A stretch of DNA of 33,873 bases from Pseudomonadota bacterium (GTDB lineage Bacteria > Pseudomonadota > Gammaproteobacteria > Burkholderiales > Thiobacillaceae). Below, in pieces: positions 17,702 to 26,799 of the stretch (position 1 is the stretch's first letter; each line of letters begins with the position of its first letter). The stretch is from contig JAUXXW010000188.1 in the NCBI GenBank assembly GCA_030684775.1, positions 1-33,873 of the forward strand, written 5' to 3'. The notes below the pieces were generated by a model. The model searched no databases, was not told where the DNA came from, and was given only the letters and a program-made list of their open reading frames with translations. The position numbers and the translations under genes were made by a program.

Positions 17702-19057
17702 TCACTTCAGGCTGAATCGGTTCATGAGGTCATACAGCGTGGGCCGGCTGACGCCCAGTAATTCCGCCGCGTGCGCGACATTGCCGTTGCAGCGGCCGAG
17801 TGCCTTGAGCACAGCCACGCGTTCAGCCGCCTCACGCACCTGGCGCAGGTTGAGCGGTTCGTCGTCCTGGGTATTTCCGCCGGCCAATCCCAGGTCTTCC
17901 CGCGTAACCTGTGGGCCGTCTGACATGATGACGGCGCGCTTGATGGTGTTTTCCATTTCACGCACGTTGCCCGGCCAGGTGTGAGATTCGATGGCCTGCA
18001 TGGCTTCCGGGGCGAAGCCACGCAGCGCGCGACCGTGGACCTGCGAGTGTCGTTCCAGAAAGGCGTGCGCCAACAACAAACGGTCACCCTGGCGATCACG
18101 CAACGGGGGGATGGTCACCGAGATTTCCGATAGACGATAGAACAGGTCATCGCGGAACCGACCCTCCTTGATGAGTCCGCCCAGATTCTGGTGGGTCGCC
18201 GCCACAACACGCACATCCACAGCGATCTCGCCGCGCCCGCCCAGACGCTCGATGACTCGTTCTTGCAGGAAACGCAGGAGTTTGGCCTGTAGCGGCAAGG
18301 GCAGGTCGCCGATTTCGTCCAGGAACAGGGTGCCATGGTGAGCGTATTCGATCTTGCCTATGGTCTGCTTGGCGGCACCGGTGAAAGCCCCTTTCTCATA
18401 GCCGAACAGTTCCGATTCCAGGAGATTCTCGGGAATGGCCGCGCAGTTGATGGCGACGAAGCGCTCCTTGCTCCGCGGTGATAATTCATGCAGGCCACGC
18501 GCCAGCACCTCCTTGCCCGTGCCTGATTCGCCCAGCAACAGAACGGAAACATCGCTCGGCGCAATCTTCTCGATGGTTCGGCATACCTTGAGCATGCTCG
18601 GAGCGCTGGTCAGCAGCCCTTGCAAGGGTTCGGCGCGGGCGCGCGCGGAAAACTGGCGATTTTCCTGCTCCAGAGCGAACACCCGCAGGGCGCGCGCGAT
18701 CACGATCTTCAGAATCTGCTCGTCAAATGGCTTGTTGTAGAAATCGAATGCCCCCAGACCGATGGCCTTCAGGGCGTTGCCGCGATCCTGATTGCCTGTG
18801 ATGACGATGATCTTGGTCGCCGGGCAAAGTTGCAGGATTTGTTGTAGCGCGGCAAGCCCTTCGGTGGCGCCATCCGGGTCGGGTGGCAAACCCAGATCCA
18901 GCAGCACCACGGCGGGTTCAAACCGGCGTAGTTGCACGAGCGCGGCTTCACGGTCGCCGGCAATGAGTATCTCGTAATCGTCGAGGCTCCATTTGATTTG
19001 CTTTTGCAGGCCGACATCGTCCTCGACCAACAGGATTTTCGCGGGTTTGTCGCTCAT
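17702..19057 (-). CDS. prsR: PrsR, sigma-54-dependent response regulator of the PEP-CTERM system
   Basis: This 451-residue NtrC-type activator has three parts. The receiver domain (about 8-125) has the acidic pocket VEDD at 11-14, the phospho-acceptor Asp54 in VVLLDLGLPP, and the lysine in NKPF. The AAA+ domain has Walker A GESGTGKE, the sigma-54-contacting loop GAFTGA, and Walker B TLFLDEIGDLPL. The C-terminal Fis-type helix-turn-helix includes NVAHAAELLGVSRPTLYDL. The family is known to pair with kinase PrsK and to activate PEP-CTERM genes through RpoN promoters. It lies 24 bases after prsK and before the prsT-like genes. The likely target in this window is the sigma-54 site at 8631, with another possible one at 22526-22542. 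Confidence 0.94.
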   Translation of the reverse strand: MSDKPAKILLVEDDVGLQKQIKWSLDDYEILIAGDREAALVQLRRFEPAVVLLDLGLPPDPDGATEGLAALQQILQLCPATKIIVITGNQDRGNALKAIGLGAFDFYNKPFDEQILKIVIARALRVFALEQENRQFSARARAEPLQGLLTSAPSMLKVCRTIEKIAPSDVSVLLLGESGTGKEVLARGLHELSPRSKERFVAINCAAIPENLLESELFGYEKGAFTGAAKQTIGKIEYAHHGTLFLDEIGDLPLPLQAKLLRFLQERVIERLGGRGEIAVDVRVVAATHQNLGGLIKEGRFRDDLFYRLSEISVTIPPLRDRQGDRLLLAHAFLERHSQVHGRALRGFAPEAMQAIESHTWPGNVREMENTIKRAVIMSDGPQVTREDLGLAGGNTQDDEPLNLRQVREAAERVAVLKALGRCNGNVAHAAELLGVSRPTLYDLMNRFSLK

Positions 19058-19081
19058 GGCCTCAATTCATATCGGTGGCAA

Positions 19082-21114
19082 TTACGTCGCTGTCAGCAGG
19101 GGTAGGCGTAGGGTGAATCGACTGCCCTGTCCAAGTTGGCTGTCGACCGTGATGTCGCCGCCCAGTTCCTGAACATAGGCTTTGCATTCATACGCGCCGA
19201 TGCCCATGCCGGTCCCCTTGGTGGAATCGAAGGGACGAAACAGACGTTCGCGAATAAAGGCTTCGTCCATGCCGACGCCGGTATCGGTCACCACAACTTC
19301 CGCCCAGCCCTCTTGCCGAGCGAGTGTAACACCCACTTTTCCCAGGTACGGCGTGGCCTCGATGGCGTTCTGCACGATATGGCCCACCACACGGGTGAGC
19401 TTCTCGCGGTCGGCGCGCACCCGCAATTCCGGTGATTGAACCTCCAGCACGGGTTTCAGGCTGAATGCGTTTTTGGAACGAATCACTTCCTCCAGCATCT
19501 CGTCCAGTTTGACCGCGCCCGCGCCCGTGACTTCCGGCTTGTCGTGCAGTTTGACCAACATCCGGTTCATGCGCGCAATGGAGCTTTCGATGGTCGCCAG
19601 CATGTCCTCCTGAAACTCGGGTTTGTGTTTGTGACGTTGCGCATTGGCCAGCAGCAGGGTGAGTTGCGCGACCAGATTTTTGATGTCGTGCACCACGAAT
19701 GCGGCAGCCCGGTTGAAGGACTCGAACTGGCGCGCCACGGTAAGCGCCTCGGCGGCGCGCGCCTGGGCGAGGTGGGCGGCGGCTTGGCGCGCCGCGGTTT
19801 TCAGAAGGTCGCTGATTTCCCAATCGAATTTGACCTTGCCAAGGGAGTCGGCCAGGACCATGACACCGAGCAGTACGTCGTGCCAGAACAAGGGAACCAC
19901 CAGCCAGGTGTGCTCGGCCCCGCCAACCATGCTGGTGGCAAGGCCTCGTCGAGCAGTTCCGGCTGTTCTTCGCACTCGTGCAGATCGACGATCCACTGCC
20001 GCTTTTCCAGAAACCGGACGAAAGGGTGTTCGGCGCTCAGTTGTCCGTGGAAATCGGACCAGTTCCAGTGGGCGGTACGGCGAAAGTTGCCGTCGTCCTG
20101 TTTCAGCAGGAGAACAGCGGCGGGGCTTTCCACCAGTCGGGCCATGGCTTCCAGGCTGCGTTCATGGACTCGCACCCCGGGTTCGCCTTCGGTCAGCAGC
20201 GACGTGAAGCGTAGCCACTCCTCACGGTAGTCGTAGCGATAGTGGAAGAAATGCTTGGACAGAAATACCCGCAACCTGGCGCGCGCAATGCCCGAGAACA
20301 CGGTGACCATGAGTAGCGCGGCCGCGCCGAACAGGAAGACGGTTTGCAGCACCGCCCCCCAGTTGCCGCCGACGATACGCAGGTAATAGCCGGCGGCGGC
20401 CATGAGTATGAGATAGATACCCGCGCCCACCAGTGCCACGGAATGAAAGGCCATGCGGTGGGAGATCGCCATCGGCCTGTTGCCCGGGCGCCGCCGCAAC
20501 GAAACCCAGAAAAGAGGCACCAGCAGGGCATTGACCGCGCCGCGCGCGGCCCAGGTGTCCGGTGCCACTCCGGCGAGCAGCATGGCCTCGGAATACAAAT
20601 AGAAGTCGTAGGCGAACAGGCCGCCTAGGGCCAGGCAGAGAAACTTGATTCCCCAGCGCTCCTGAAGCCGGGAATTGCGGTAGTACTGCTCCACCAGCAC
20701 CATGCCGGCGATGGCCAGCAGTGTGGGCAGGATTTCGTAGGCAAGGTGGCTGGTCAGGCGTCCCGGCGCGAGCAGCGCCATGCCCTGGGCCAGCAACATG
20801 GCCGCGCCCAGGGCGAAGAGGCCGCGGCGCAGTCCGACCAGTCCCAGCGTGTCGATGGTCGCGGCGCCGCGCAGGCGCTGTATCCCATGCCAGAGCAGCC
20901 ATATCCAAGCCAGGTCGCGTACCGTTTCCGCCAGCGCCACCAGTTCCCGGCCCGCGCCGAACCAGGCTTGTGTGGCGGCCAGCAGTGCCCAGACACTGGT
21001 CGCCATCGCGGGATAGCGCAGGCGTAGTTCCGCATGTCCGGAATGACGGCATGCCAGGGCCAGACCCGCGAAGGCCACGGCGGCGAGGCCGTAGCTCGCG
21101 GAGGCAACCAGCAC
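19082..21114 (-). pseudogene. prsK: PrsK histidine kinase of the PEP-CTERM system, frameshifted
   Basis: Two overlapping reading frames together make one PrsK. The 5' part (21114 down to about 19921) encodes roughly nine hydrophobic segments, then a GAF-like region ending ...WIVDLHECEEQPELLDEALPPAWLAG. The 3' part, in another frame, continues AEHTWLVVPLFWHDVLLG and carries the kinase core: H-box FVVHDIKNLVAQL, N-box VQNAIEA, G1 DTGVGM, F-box RPFDSTKG and G2 GTGMGIGAYE. One G added to the run GGGG (C4 at 19918-19921 on the plus strand) restores a single protein of about 677 residues, normal for PrsK. The start is GTG at 21114, sharing one base with the upstream TAG and preceded by AAGGGGG. Either a true one-base deletion or a sequencing error. 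Confidence 0.88.
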
Positions 21115-22499
21115 TAACGAACCCCCTTGCCCAGCACCACAACCTGAGCCGTTTGCAGCAGGATCATGAGATCCAGGAACAGGCTGTGGTTTTTGACGTA
21201 GTAGAGGTCGTACTGAAGCTTGGACATGGCGTCTTCCACGCTGGCGCCATATGGAAAGCACACCTGCGCCCAGCCCGTGATACCCGGCTTCACGCTATGG
21301 CGCGCATGGAAATAAGGAATCTGCGCGGCCAGTTCATCGACAAAATAGGAGCGTTCGGGGCGCGGCCCGACGAAGCTCATCTGGACAAGGAATACATTGA
21401 TGGTTTGCGGCAGTTCGTCAATACGCAGGCGGCGAATCAGGCGTCCCACACGCGTGGTGCGGTCATCGTTGTGTGCCGCCCAGACGGGGCGCCCGTCCTT
21501 CTCGGCATCGGTATACATGCTGCGGAATTTATAGATGGTGAATGGGTTGCCGTACTGGCCCACGCGCTCCTGGGTATAGAAGATGGGGCCGCGGCTCTCC
21601 AGTCGGATCGACAATCCCGTGAGCAGCATGATCGGCAGTGTGCACAGCAGCAGCAGGCCACTCACGAACAGGTCGAACATGCGCTTGACCACATCCCGCG
21701 CCACGCCCTGGCTGAAACCATCGGAAAAAATCATCCAACTGGCATTGATGGCCTCCAGAGGCAGGATGCCGGTCTGGCGCTCGAAAAAAGCGGGCAGGTC
21801 GAGCACGCTCACGCCACGCAATTTGCACTCCAGCAAATCTGAAACTGGCAAGCCGCCGCCACGCCTCTCGCGGATGGCTACCACGATTTCAGTGATGCCG
21901 TGTTGATCGACCAGATCACTGATGCTCGCTGATTCCGTCAATACCCGATCATGCGGGACATAGCTGTGCACCGCGCCCATCGGCAGGTAACCGATGATGT
22001 TCAGCCCCTGTGCCTTGCCTTGTGAGGCCAGTTCCTCGATTTTCGCCGCGCGGCTCCCGGTACCCAGCACCAGCACGCGTTTCTTGAACAGGTCGAGTTT
22101 GTCCCATTCGACGAACAGGAGGCGGATCAGCACCACGGACAGGCAGGAAATGACCAACGAGGACAGGAGCTCCAGTCCGCTGGCGAACGCAACCGGCAAG
22201 AGCAATGAACCAAGGAAGATCAGTGAGCCGGCGATAAGGAAGCAGGCGAGCACCCGCAAAAAAAGGCTCTTCAAACCCGTTGTCCACGCCCAACCGTAGA
22301 GGTCGAACATGGAGCTGAACAAGGTCAGCAAGGAGGCGAACAGCAAGGCCTTGTATAGGCCATCGATATCGCGAAGAGAGGCCGGCGGAAGCCCGTGCCG
22401 ATCCGCAGAGAAATGGCTGGTGAGGAAAAACACCAGGAATTCCACCAGCATGAGGATCAGCATGCTGGTGGAGATGTAGTGGCGAAAGAAGCGGATCAT
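21114..22499 (-). CDS. TIGR03013-type XrtA/PEP-CTERM system sugar transferase (polyprenyl glycosylphosphotransferase)
   Basis: This 461-residue membrane enzyme is of the bacterial sugar-transferase (WbaP/undecaprenyl-phosphate hexose-1-phosphate transferase) superfamily. Members prime exopolysaccharide synthesis by moving a sugar-1-phosphate to the lipid carrier. Four or five N-terminal membrane segments are followed by a CoA-binding-like region starting KKRVLVLGTGSRAAKIEEL. The C-terminal catalytic domain begins KRMFDLFVSGLLLLCTLPIM and contains YKFRSMYTDAE, LRIDELPQTINV, SFVGPRPERSYFV and KPGITGWAQV. The variant fits the group found with XrtA and prsK/prsR/prsT. It is the first gene of the minus-strand cluster and overlaps the prsK start by one base. 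A sigma-54-like site lies just upstream. Confidence 0.9.
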   Translation of the reverse strand: MIRFFRHYISTSMLILMLVEFLVFFLTSHFSADRHGLPPASLRDIDGLYKALLFASLLTLFSSMFDLYGWAWTTGLKSLFLRVLACFLIAGSLIFLGSLLLPVAFASGLELLSSLVISCLSVVLIRLLFVEWDKLDLFKKRVLVLGTGSRAAKIEELASQGKAQGLNIIGYLPMGAVHSYVPHDRVLTESASISDLVDQHGITEIVVAIRERRGGGLPVSDLLECKLRGVSVLDLPAFFERQTGILPLEAINASWMIFSDGFSQGVARDVVKRMFDLFVSGLLLLCTLPIMLLTGLSIRLESRGPIFYTQERVGQYGNPFTIYKFRSMYTDAEKDGRPVWAAHNDDRTTRVGRLIRRLRIDELPQTINVFLVQMSFVGPRPERSYFVDELAAQIPYFHARHSVKPGITGWAQVCFPYGASVEDAMSKLQYDLYYVKNHSLFLDLMILLQTAQVVVLGKGVR

Positions 22500-22525
22500 G
22501 GGCCGTTTCGGCAGAAAGCCTTATT

Positions 22526-22542
22526 AAGCAGGCCGGATGCCA
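22526..22542 (-). promoter_or_regulatory. Candidate sigma-54 promoter of the sugar transferase/prsK/prsR operon
   Basis: Read on the minus strand, TGGCATCCGGCCTGCTT has GG and GC separated by ten bases. It shares TGGCAT and TGCT with the site at 8631. The -12 element lies about 29 bases before the ATG at 22499, a plausible but short leader. The last base of the N5 half is C rather than T (CTGC against TTGC), so it is weaker than the PEP-CTERM gene site. Confidence 0.5.
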
Positions 22543-22648
22543 CGCTCGGGATGATCGTGTGGCCCGACAATTCGGGGCGCATTGTAGCCGTTCGCATCAT
22601 ATTGAACCTCCCTGTGTTTTCTCCCCATGTCACCGGAACTGCTTGCGC

Positions 22649-23212
22649 TCAACTGCCCGCGTTGGCGAGCAACTTGTTCAGGCGGTCCAGGGACAGGTGT
22701 GGCGCATGACCATGCCTTGCATCCTGAAGCACCATGCGTACCAGGATGTCCACCGGCTCGGCGTAGATCAGATAGGCCATGCTGCCGGCGCGATCCTGCA
22801 CCTTGTAGGCGATTTCGTGATTGACCAGAAATTGTTCGAAGTCCTTGCTGTCATCCTGGGCGATGTCCAGTTCGATCAGGCTGTGTTCGGATACGCTACC
22901 GCTCGCAACTCCACCTGTCAGCATCGGGCGGAAACGTTCGAATACGCGCATCACCTCCATCGCCTGTCGGCGCAATCGGGCCAGCACGGCGGCTTGTTCT
23001 TCCGGCTCGAACAGCGCCTGGCGTTCGATCAGGGCGGCATCCACTTCCTCGTTGCTGGGCAGGCCGCGCGCCTCCGGGAAACCCAGTTGCCGCGCCGCCT
23101 TGCGCTTGGCGGCCGCGTAATCTCGCTGGCCATGTTCCGCCATGAGGCGCGCCGCCAGTTCGGCAACCTGGGCGCGAGCCTGCGCCGCGCGCCCTGAACG
23201 GGGCGCGGTCAT
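22649..23212 (-). CDS. Conserved protein with degenerate nucleotidyltransferase-like motif
   Basis: I do not recognise this 187-residue protein by name. The N-terminal 110 residues are helical and rich in Ala, Arg and Glu (QARAQVAELAARLMAEHGQRDY). The middle reads RPMLTGGVASGSVSEHSLIELDI, which resembles the GS-x-A-x-G...SDIDL motif of minimal nucleotidyltransferases. Here the usual aspartates are Leu and Glu (SLIEL), so catalysis is doubtful. The end, HAPHLSLDRLNKLLAN, is polar. It overlaps the stop of the PBP1A gene by one base (TGATG), so it is probably translated from the same mRNA. A function in cell-wall metabolism would be only guilt by association. Confidence 0.72.
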   Translation of the reverse strand: MTAPRSGRAAQARAQVAELAARLMAEHGQRDYAAAKRKAARQLGFPEARGLPSNEEVDAALIERQALFEPEEQAAVLARLRRQAMEVMRVFERFRPMLTGGVASGSVSEHSLIELDIAQDDSKDFEQFLVNHEIAYKVQDRAGSMAYLIYAEPVDILVRMVLQDARHGHAPHLSLDRLNKLLANAGS

Positions 23213-25590
23213 CAGTTCCTGGGTGCCGCGGGAGGGGGCAAGGTGTCGAAAGGATTCTGTGGTGTCGCCGAGGATGATTGGCTGAAGCTCGTATCGGTTC
23301 TCTGAGTCAGTGCATCGGTGGGATTCTGGGGTGGTGCCGAGTCGGTGGTGCCTGGGGCATATTCCAGGAAGAAATATTCCGGCACACCCTGGCCTTCCGG
23401 GAGGGAAACCCCGGTCTGCGGGTTCACCGCGTGGACGACGACCCCGGGAGGGGGTGAGAACGGCATTTCCGGCACATCTTTCAATGCCGCGCCCATGTAT
23501 CGAACCCAGATCGGCAGCGCCGTGCCACCCCCGGTCTCGCCCGCTCCCAGCGAACGGGGCTGGGCGTATCCCATCCAGGCCACCCCCACCAGGCTGCGCT
23601 GAAAACCCGCAAACCAGGCGTCACGACTGTCGTTGGTGGTTCCGGTCTTGCCCGCGAGATCGCCCCGCCCGAGCTTGAGCGCGGCGGTGGCCGTGCCACG
23701 CCGGACTACGTCCTGTAACAAACTGGTCACGATGAAGGCATTGCGCGGATCGAGCACCGGCGTGGGTGCGACCGGGGCAAAGGTTTCGAGAATGCGGCCA
23801 TCCTTATCCGTCACTTTGAGCAGATGCCAGGGCGTTACCCGGCCGCCGCCATTGGCGAACACGGCGTAGCCGGCCGCCAGGGATAGTGGTGTGACCTCTC
23901 CGGCGCCAAGTGCCATGGTCAGGTAGGGGGGGATGCGACCCATGTCGAAACCGAATTTCGCGGCGTGTTCATGCACGAATTGAACGCCCGCCGCCTGCAA
24001 CACGCGGATCGAAATCAGGTTTTTCGATTTAGCCAACGCCGCGCGCAAGGTCAGCGGGCCTTCCGTGGTGCCATCGTAATTCTTCGGCTCCCAAGTGATT
24101 CCCCCGGTCTCCGCCGGGTCCACCGTAATCGGCGCATCATCGAACACGCTGGCCGGAGTGATGCCCCGTTCCAGTGCGGCGGAATAAATAAAGGGTTTGA
24201 AGCTGGATCCGGGTTGGCGCCATGCCTGAGTTACATGGTTGAACTGGCTGCGGGAAAAATCGAAACCGCCCACCATGGCGCGAATGGCGCCCGTATCGGG
24301 AGCCAGCGCGACGAAAGCCGCTTCCACTTGGGGCAGGTAGGTCAATTGCCAGGGGGCTTCAGGTGATAGACGCGCCACCCTGACCACACTGCCGCGAGCC
24401 AGACGTTTGTCGGCGGCCAGCTTGGGTGACAGGAAGCGCTGCGCGTATTTGACCTCGCTGGGGCCCAGGTCGACAGCCTCACCACTGCGTATGCGCACCT
24501 GGATGCGCGCTTTGTCCACAGCAAGCACCACGCCCGGCAAGAAGCCGTTGGATTCATCGCGATCCAGCAGGTCGTTTTCAATCAGTTTCTCGGCTTCCTC
24601 GGCGTCGGCGGGCAACTTCAGGTGGGCTTCAGGTCCCGCATAGCCGCGTCGGCGATGGAATTCCAGGATCCCCTGGCGCACACCGGCCACCGCCGCGCGC
24701 TGGTCGGCCAGACGCAAGGTGGTGTAGACCTTCATGCCACTGATATAAATCGCATCCCCATATTTCTGGTGCATGCGCTGCCGAACCAGTTCGGCCAGGT
24801 GGGGCGCCGCCGCTTCGAAATTCTGGGGCGAGTATTTAACCGGCAAACGTTGTCCCTTGGCGCGCTCGTATTCGTCCGCGCTGATGTACCCCAGCGTCTT
24901 CATTCGTCCCAGAACATAGACTTGTCGGGATTTCGCCCGCGTGGGGTTGACCACCGGGTTATAGGCCGACGGCGCTTTGGGAAGGCCGGCCAACATCGCC
25001 GCCTCGGCCAGATTGATTTTGTCCAGCGGTTTGCCGAAATAGATCTGGGCGGCGGCGGCAAAGCCATAGGCACGCTGGCCCAGGTAAATATGGTTGAGGT
25101 AGATCTCTAGAATGTCGTCCTTGCTCAGGGCATGTTCGATCTTGATCGCCAGCAATGCCTCATTGAGCTTGCGCCGCAGCGTCTTTTCCGAGGTCAGGAA
25201 AAAATTACGCGCCACCTGCATGGTGATCGTGGAGGCGCCTTCCTTGGCACCGCCGGAAATGACATTGGACAGTGCCGCGCGCAGCACACCGATGCTATCC
25301 ACTCCGCCATGTCGATAAAAACGCTCATCCTCCGCCGCCAGGATGGCCTGGCGCATGAATTTCGGCGTGTCCTTGAGACGCACCACAGCGCGTCTTTCTT
25401 CACCGAACTCACCGAGTAGCGATCCGTCCTCGGTGAAAATGCGCAAAGGCTGCTTGGGGCGATAGTCGGTCAGTCTGTCCAGGCTGGGTAAATTGGGGTA
25501 AACCAGCGCCGCGGAGAGTCCGGCCACCGCAGTAGCCACGACGACCAGGCCGGCTGCCCCCGCCAGGAGAATTTGCCACCAACGGGTCAT
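23212..25590 (-). CDS. mrcA: Penicillin-binding protein 1A (bifunctional transglycosylase/transpeptidase)
   Basis: This 792-residue class A penicillin-binding protein polymerises and cross-links peptidoglycan in the periplasm. An N-terminal membrane anchor (WWQILLAGAAGLVVVATAV) is followed by the GT51 domain with AAEDERFYRHGGV, GASTITMQVARNFFL and RKLNEALLAIKIE. An OB-like insertion in the middle (near RIQVRIRSGEAVDLGPSEV) is typical of the PBP1A subgroup. The transpeptidase motifs are SSFK in QPGSSFKPFIYSAALE, SKN in LAKSKNLISIRVL and KTGT in GKTGTTNDSRDAWFAG. The C-terminal tail is rich in Pro, Ser and Thr. It is divergent from pilM, the arrangement seen in many gamma- and betaproteobacteria. 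Confidence 0.95.
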   Translation of the reverse strand: MTRWWQILLAGAAGLVVVATAVAGLSAALVYPNLPSLDRLTDYRPKQPLRIFTEDGSLLGEFGEERRAVVRLKDTPKFMRQAILAAEDERFYRHGGVDSIGVLRAALSNVISGGAKEGASTITMQVARNFFLTSEKTLRRKLNEALLAIKIEHALSKDDILEIYLNHIYLGQRAYGFAAAAQIYFGKPLDKINLAEAAMLAGLPKAPSAYNPVVNPTRAKSRQVYVLGRMKTLGYISADEYERAKGQRLPVKYSPQNFEAAAPHLAELVRQRMHQKYGDAIYISGMKVYTTLRLADQRAAVAGVRQGILEFHRRRGYAGPEAHLKLPADAEEAEKLIENDLLDRDESNGFLPGVVLAVDKARIQVRIRSGEAVDLGPSEVKYAQRFLSPKLAADKRLARGSVVRVARLSPEAPWQLTYLPQVEAAFVALAPDTGAIRAMVGGFDFSRSQFNHVTQAWRQPGSSFKPFIYSAALERGITPASVFDDAPITVDPAETGGITWEPKNYDGTTEGPLTLRAALAKSKNLISIRVLQAAGVQFVHEHAAKFGFDMGRIPPYLTMALGAGEVTPLSLAAGYAVFANGGGRVTPWHLLKVTDKDGRILETFAPVAPTPVLDPRNAFIVTSLLQDVVRRGTATAALKLGRGDLAGKTGTTNDSRDAWFAGFQRSLVGVAWMGYAQPRSLGAGETGGGTALPIWVRYMGAALKDVPEMPFSPPPGVVVHAVNPQTGVSLPEGQGVPEYFFLEYAPGTTDSAPPQNPTDALTQRTDTSFSQSSSATPQNPFDTLPPPAAPRN

Positions 25591-25722
25591 AGGGAACTCG
25601 ATGAATAGGGTGGTAAGAGCGTTATTGGAAAATTACTTGTGCGGAATAATGCAGTTGTTGCTAGGATTTAGCGCGGCTTATTAAAGAAGCGCTCGAACCG
25701 AGTGTATGCAAAGGGGAATTTG

Positions 25723-26799
25723 TTGAGATTCGCGTTTCCAGGTCAAGGCTACCGACCGCTGATCGGCGTCGATATTAGCTCATCGGCTGTGAAAATGCTT
25801 GAACTGGGCCGCAGCGGCAGGGATATGCGCCGGGTCGAGCGCTACGCTATCGTGCCTTTGCCGAAAGAGGCCGTGGTGGATGGCGCCATCGCCAAGCCCG
25901 AGCTGGTCGAGGCTGTGTTGCGAGAATGCTGGAAGGCGCTCGACACCAAAACCCACGAAGTTGCTTTGGCGTTGCCGGCCTCGGCCGTTATTACCAAGAG
26001 GATACTTCTCCCCGCTACCGCCAGCGAGGTGGAAATCGATACCCAGGTGACCGCGGAAGCCAATCAGATGGCCGCTTTCTCGCTTGATGAGGTGAGTCTG
26101 GATTACCAGGTGCTCGGGCCGAGTGCCCGCAATCCCGGGGAAAACGACGCGCTGGTCGTTGTTTCACGACGTGATCGTGTGGAAGAGCGGATGGCGCTCG
26201 CCGAGGCTGTCGGGTTGAAGACGGTCGTCATGGATGTGGATGCCTTCGCCACGTTGACCGCTTACGAACAGATGGCCTTCCACCTTCCTGAAAACGGCAA
26301 GGGCCAGACCGTCGCCATCATCGATATCGGGGCCAACACCACCCACGTCAATGTGCTGTACGACAACCAGCCGGTGTATCAGCGCGAGCACGCGCTGGGC
26401 GGCAACATGCTGACAAATGAAATTGCCCGCCGCTTCGATCTGCCGATCGATGAGGCGGAAGACGCCAAGCGCAAGAGCCTGCTGCCGGATAGCTATGAAT
26501 CCGAAGTGCTGCAACCGTTTCTGGACACGGTAGCCCTGGAAATCGGGCGCGCGCTACAGCTTTTCTTCTCCGCCACCTCGCACCAGTCCGTCGACCATAT
26601 CCTGCTGGCTGGAGGATGCGCCGCCATCCCCGGTTTGGATGACGTGGTGCACAGCAAGATGCAAACCAGCACACTGATTGCCAACCCCTTCGCAAAAATG
26701 GCGGTATCCAGCCAAGTCAAAGCTCGCCAACTCGCTTCGGAAGCGCCGGCTCTCTTCGTCGCCTGTGGCCTGGCGCTACGCAAATTCGATCCCGCATGA
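25723..26799 (+). CDS. pilM: Type IV pilus assembly protein PilM
   Basis: PilM is an actin/FtsA-like cytoplasmic ATP-binding protein that docks on PilN and links the alignment subcomplex of the type IV pilus machine to the inner membrane. The ATPase-fold motifs are visible: LIGVDISSSAVKMLEL near the start, IIDIGANTTHVNVL, and LLAGGCAAIPGLDD in the last third. The start is uncertain. AAGGGG at 25711-25716 is spaced six bases from TTG 25723 (MRFAFPG), giving 358 residues; TTG 25720 and GTG 25702 are in-frame alternatives. Its stop overlaps the pilN start (ATGA). This is the first gene of pilMNOPQ. I see no confident promoter in 25591-25722. Confidence 0.93.
   Translation: MRFAFPGQGYRPLIGVDISSSAVKMLELGRSGRDMRRVERYAIVPLPKEAVVDGAIAKPELVEAVLRECWKALDTKTHEVALALPASAVITKRILLPATASEVEIDTQVTAEANQMAAFSLDEVSLDYQVLGPSARNPGENDALVVVSRRDRVEERMALAEAVGLKTVVMDVDAFATLTAYEQMAFHLPENGKGQTVAIIDIGANTTHVNVLYDNQPVYQREHALGGNMLTNEIARRFDLPIDEAEDAKRKSLLPDSYESEVLQPFLDTVALEIGRALQLFFSATSHQSVDHILLAGGCAAIPGLDDVVHSKMQTSTLIANPFAKMAVSSQVKARQLASEAPALFVACGLALRKFDPA

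Noticed and set aside
25625-25667. Promoter-like pairs (TTGTGC/TAGGAT and TTGGAA/AATAAT) before pilM
   Set aside because: Spacings of 19 and 14 bases and poor boxes; not supported enough to list.
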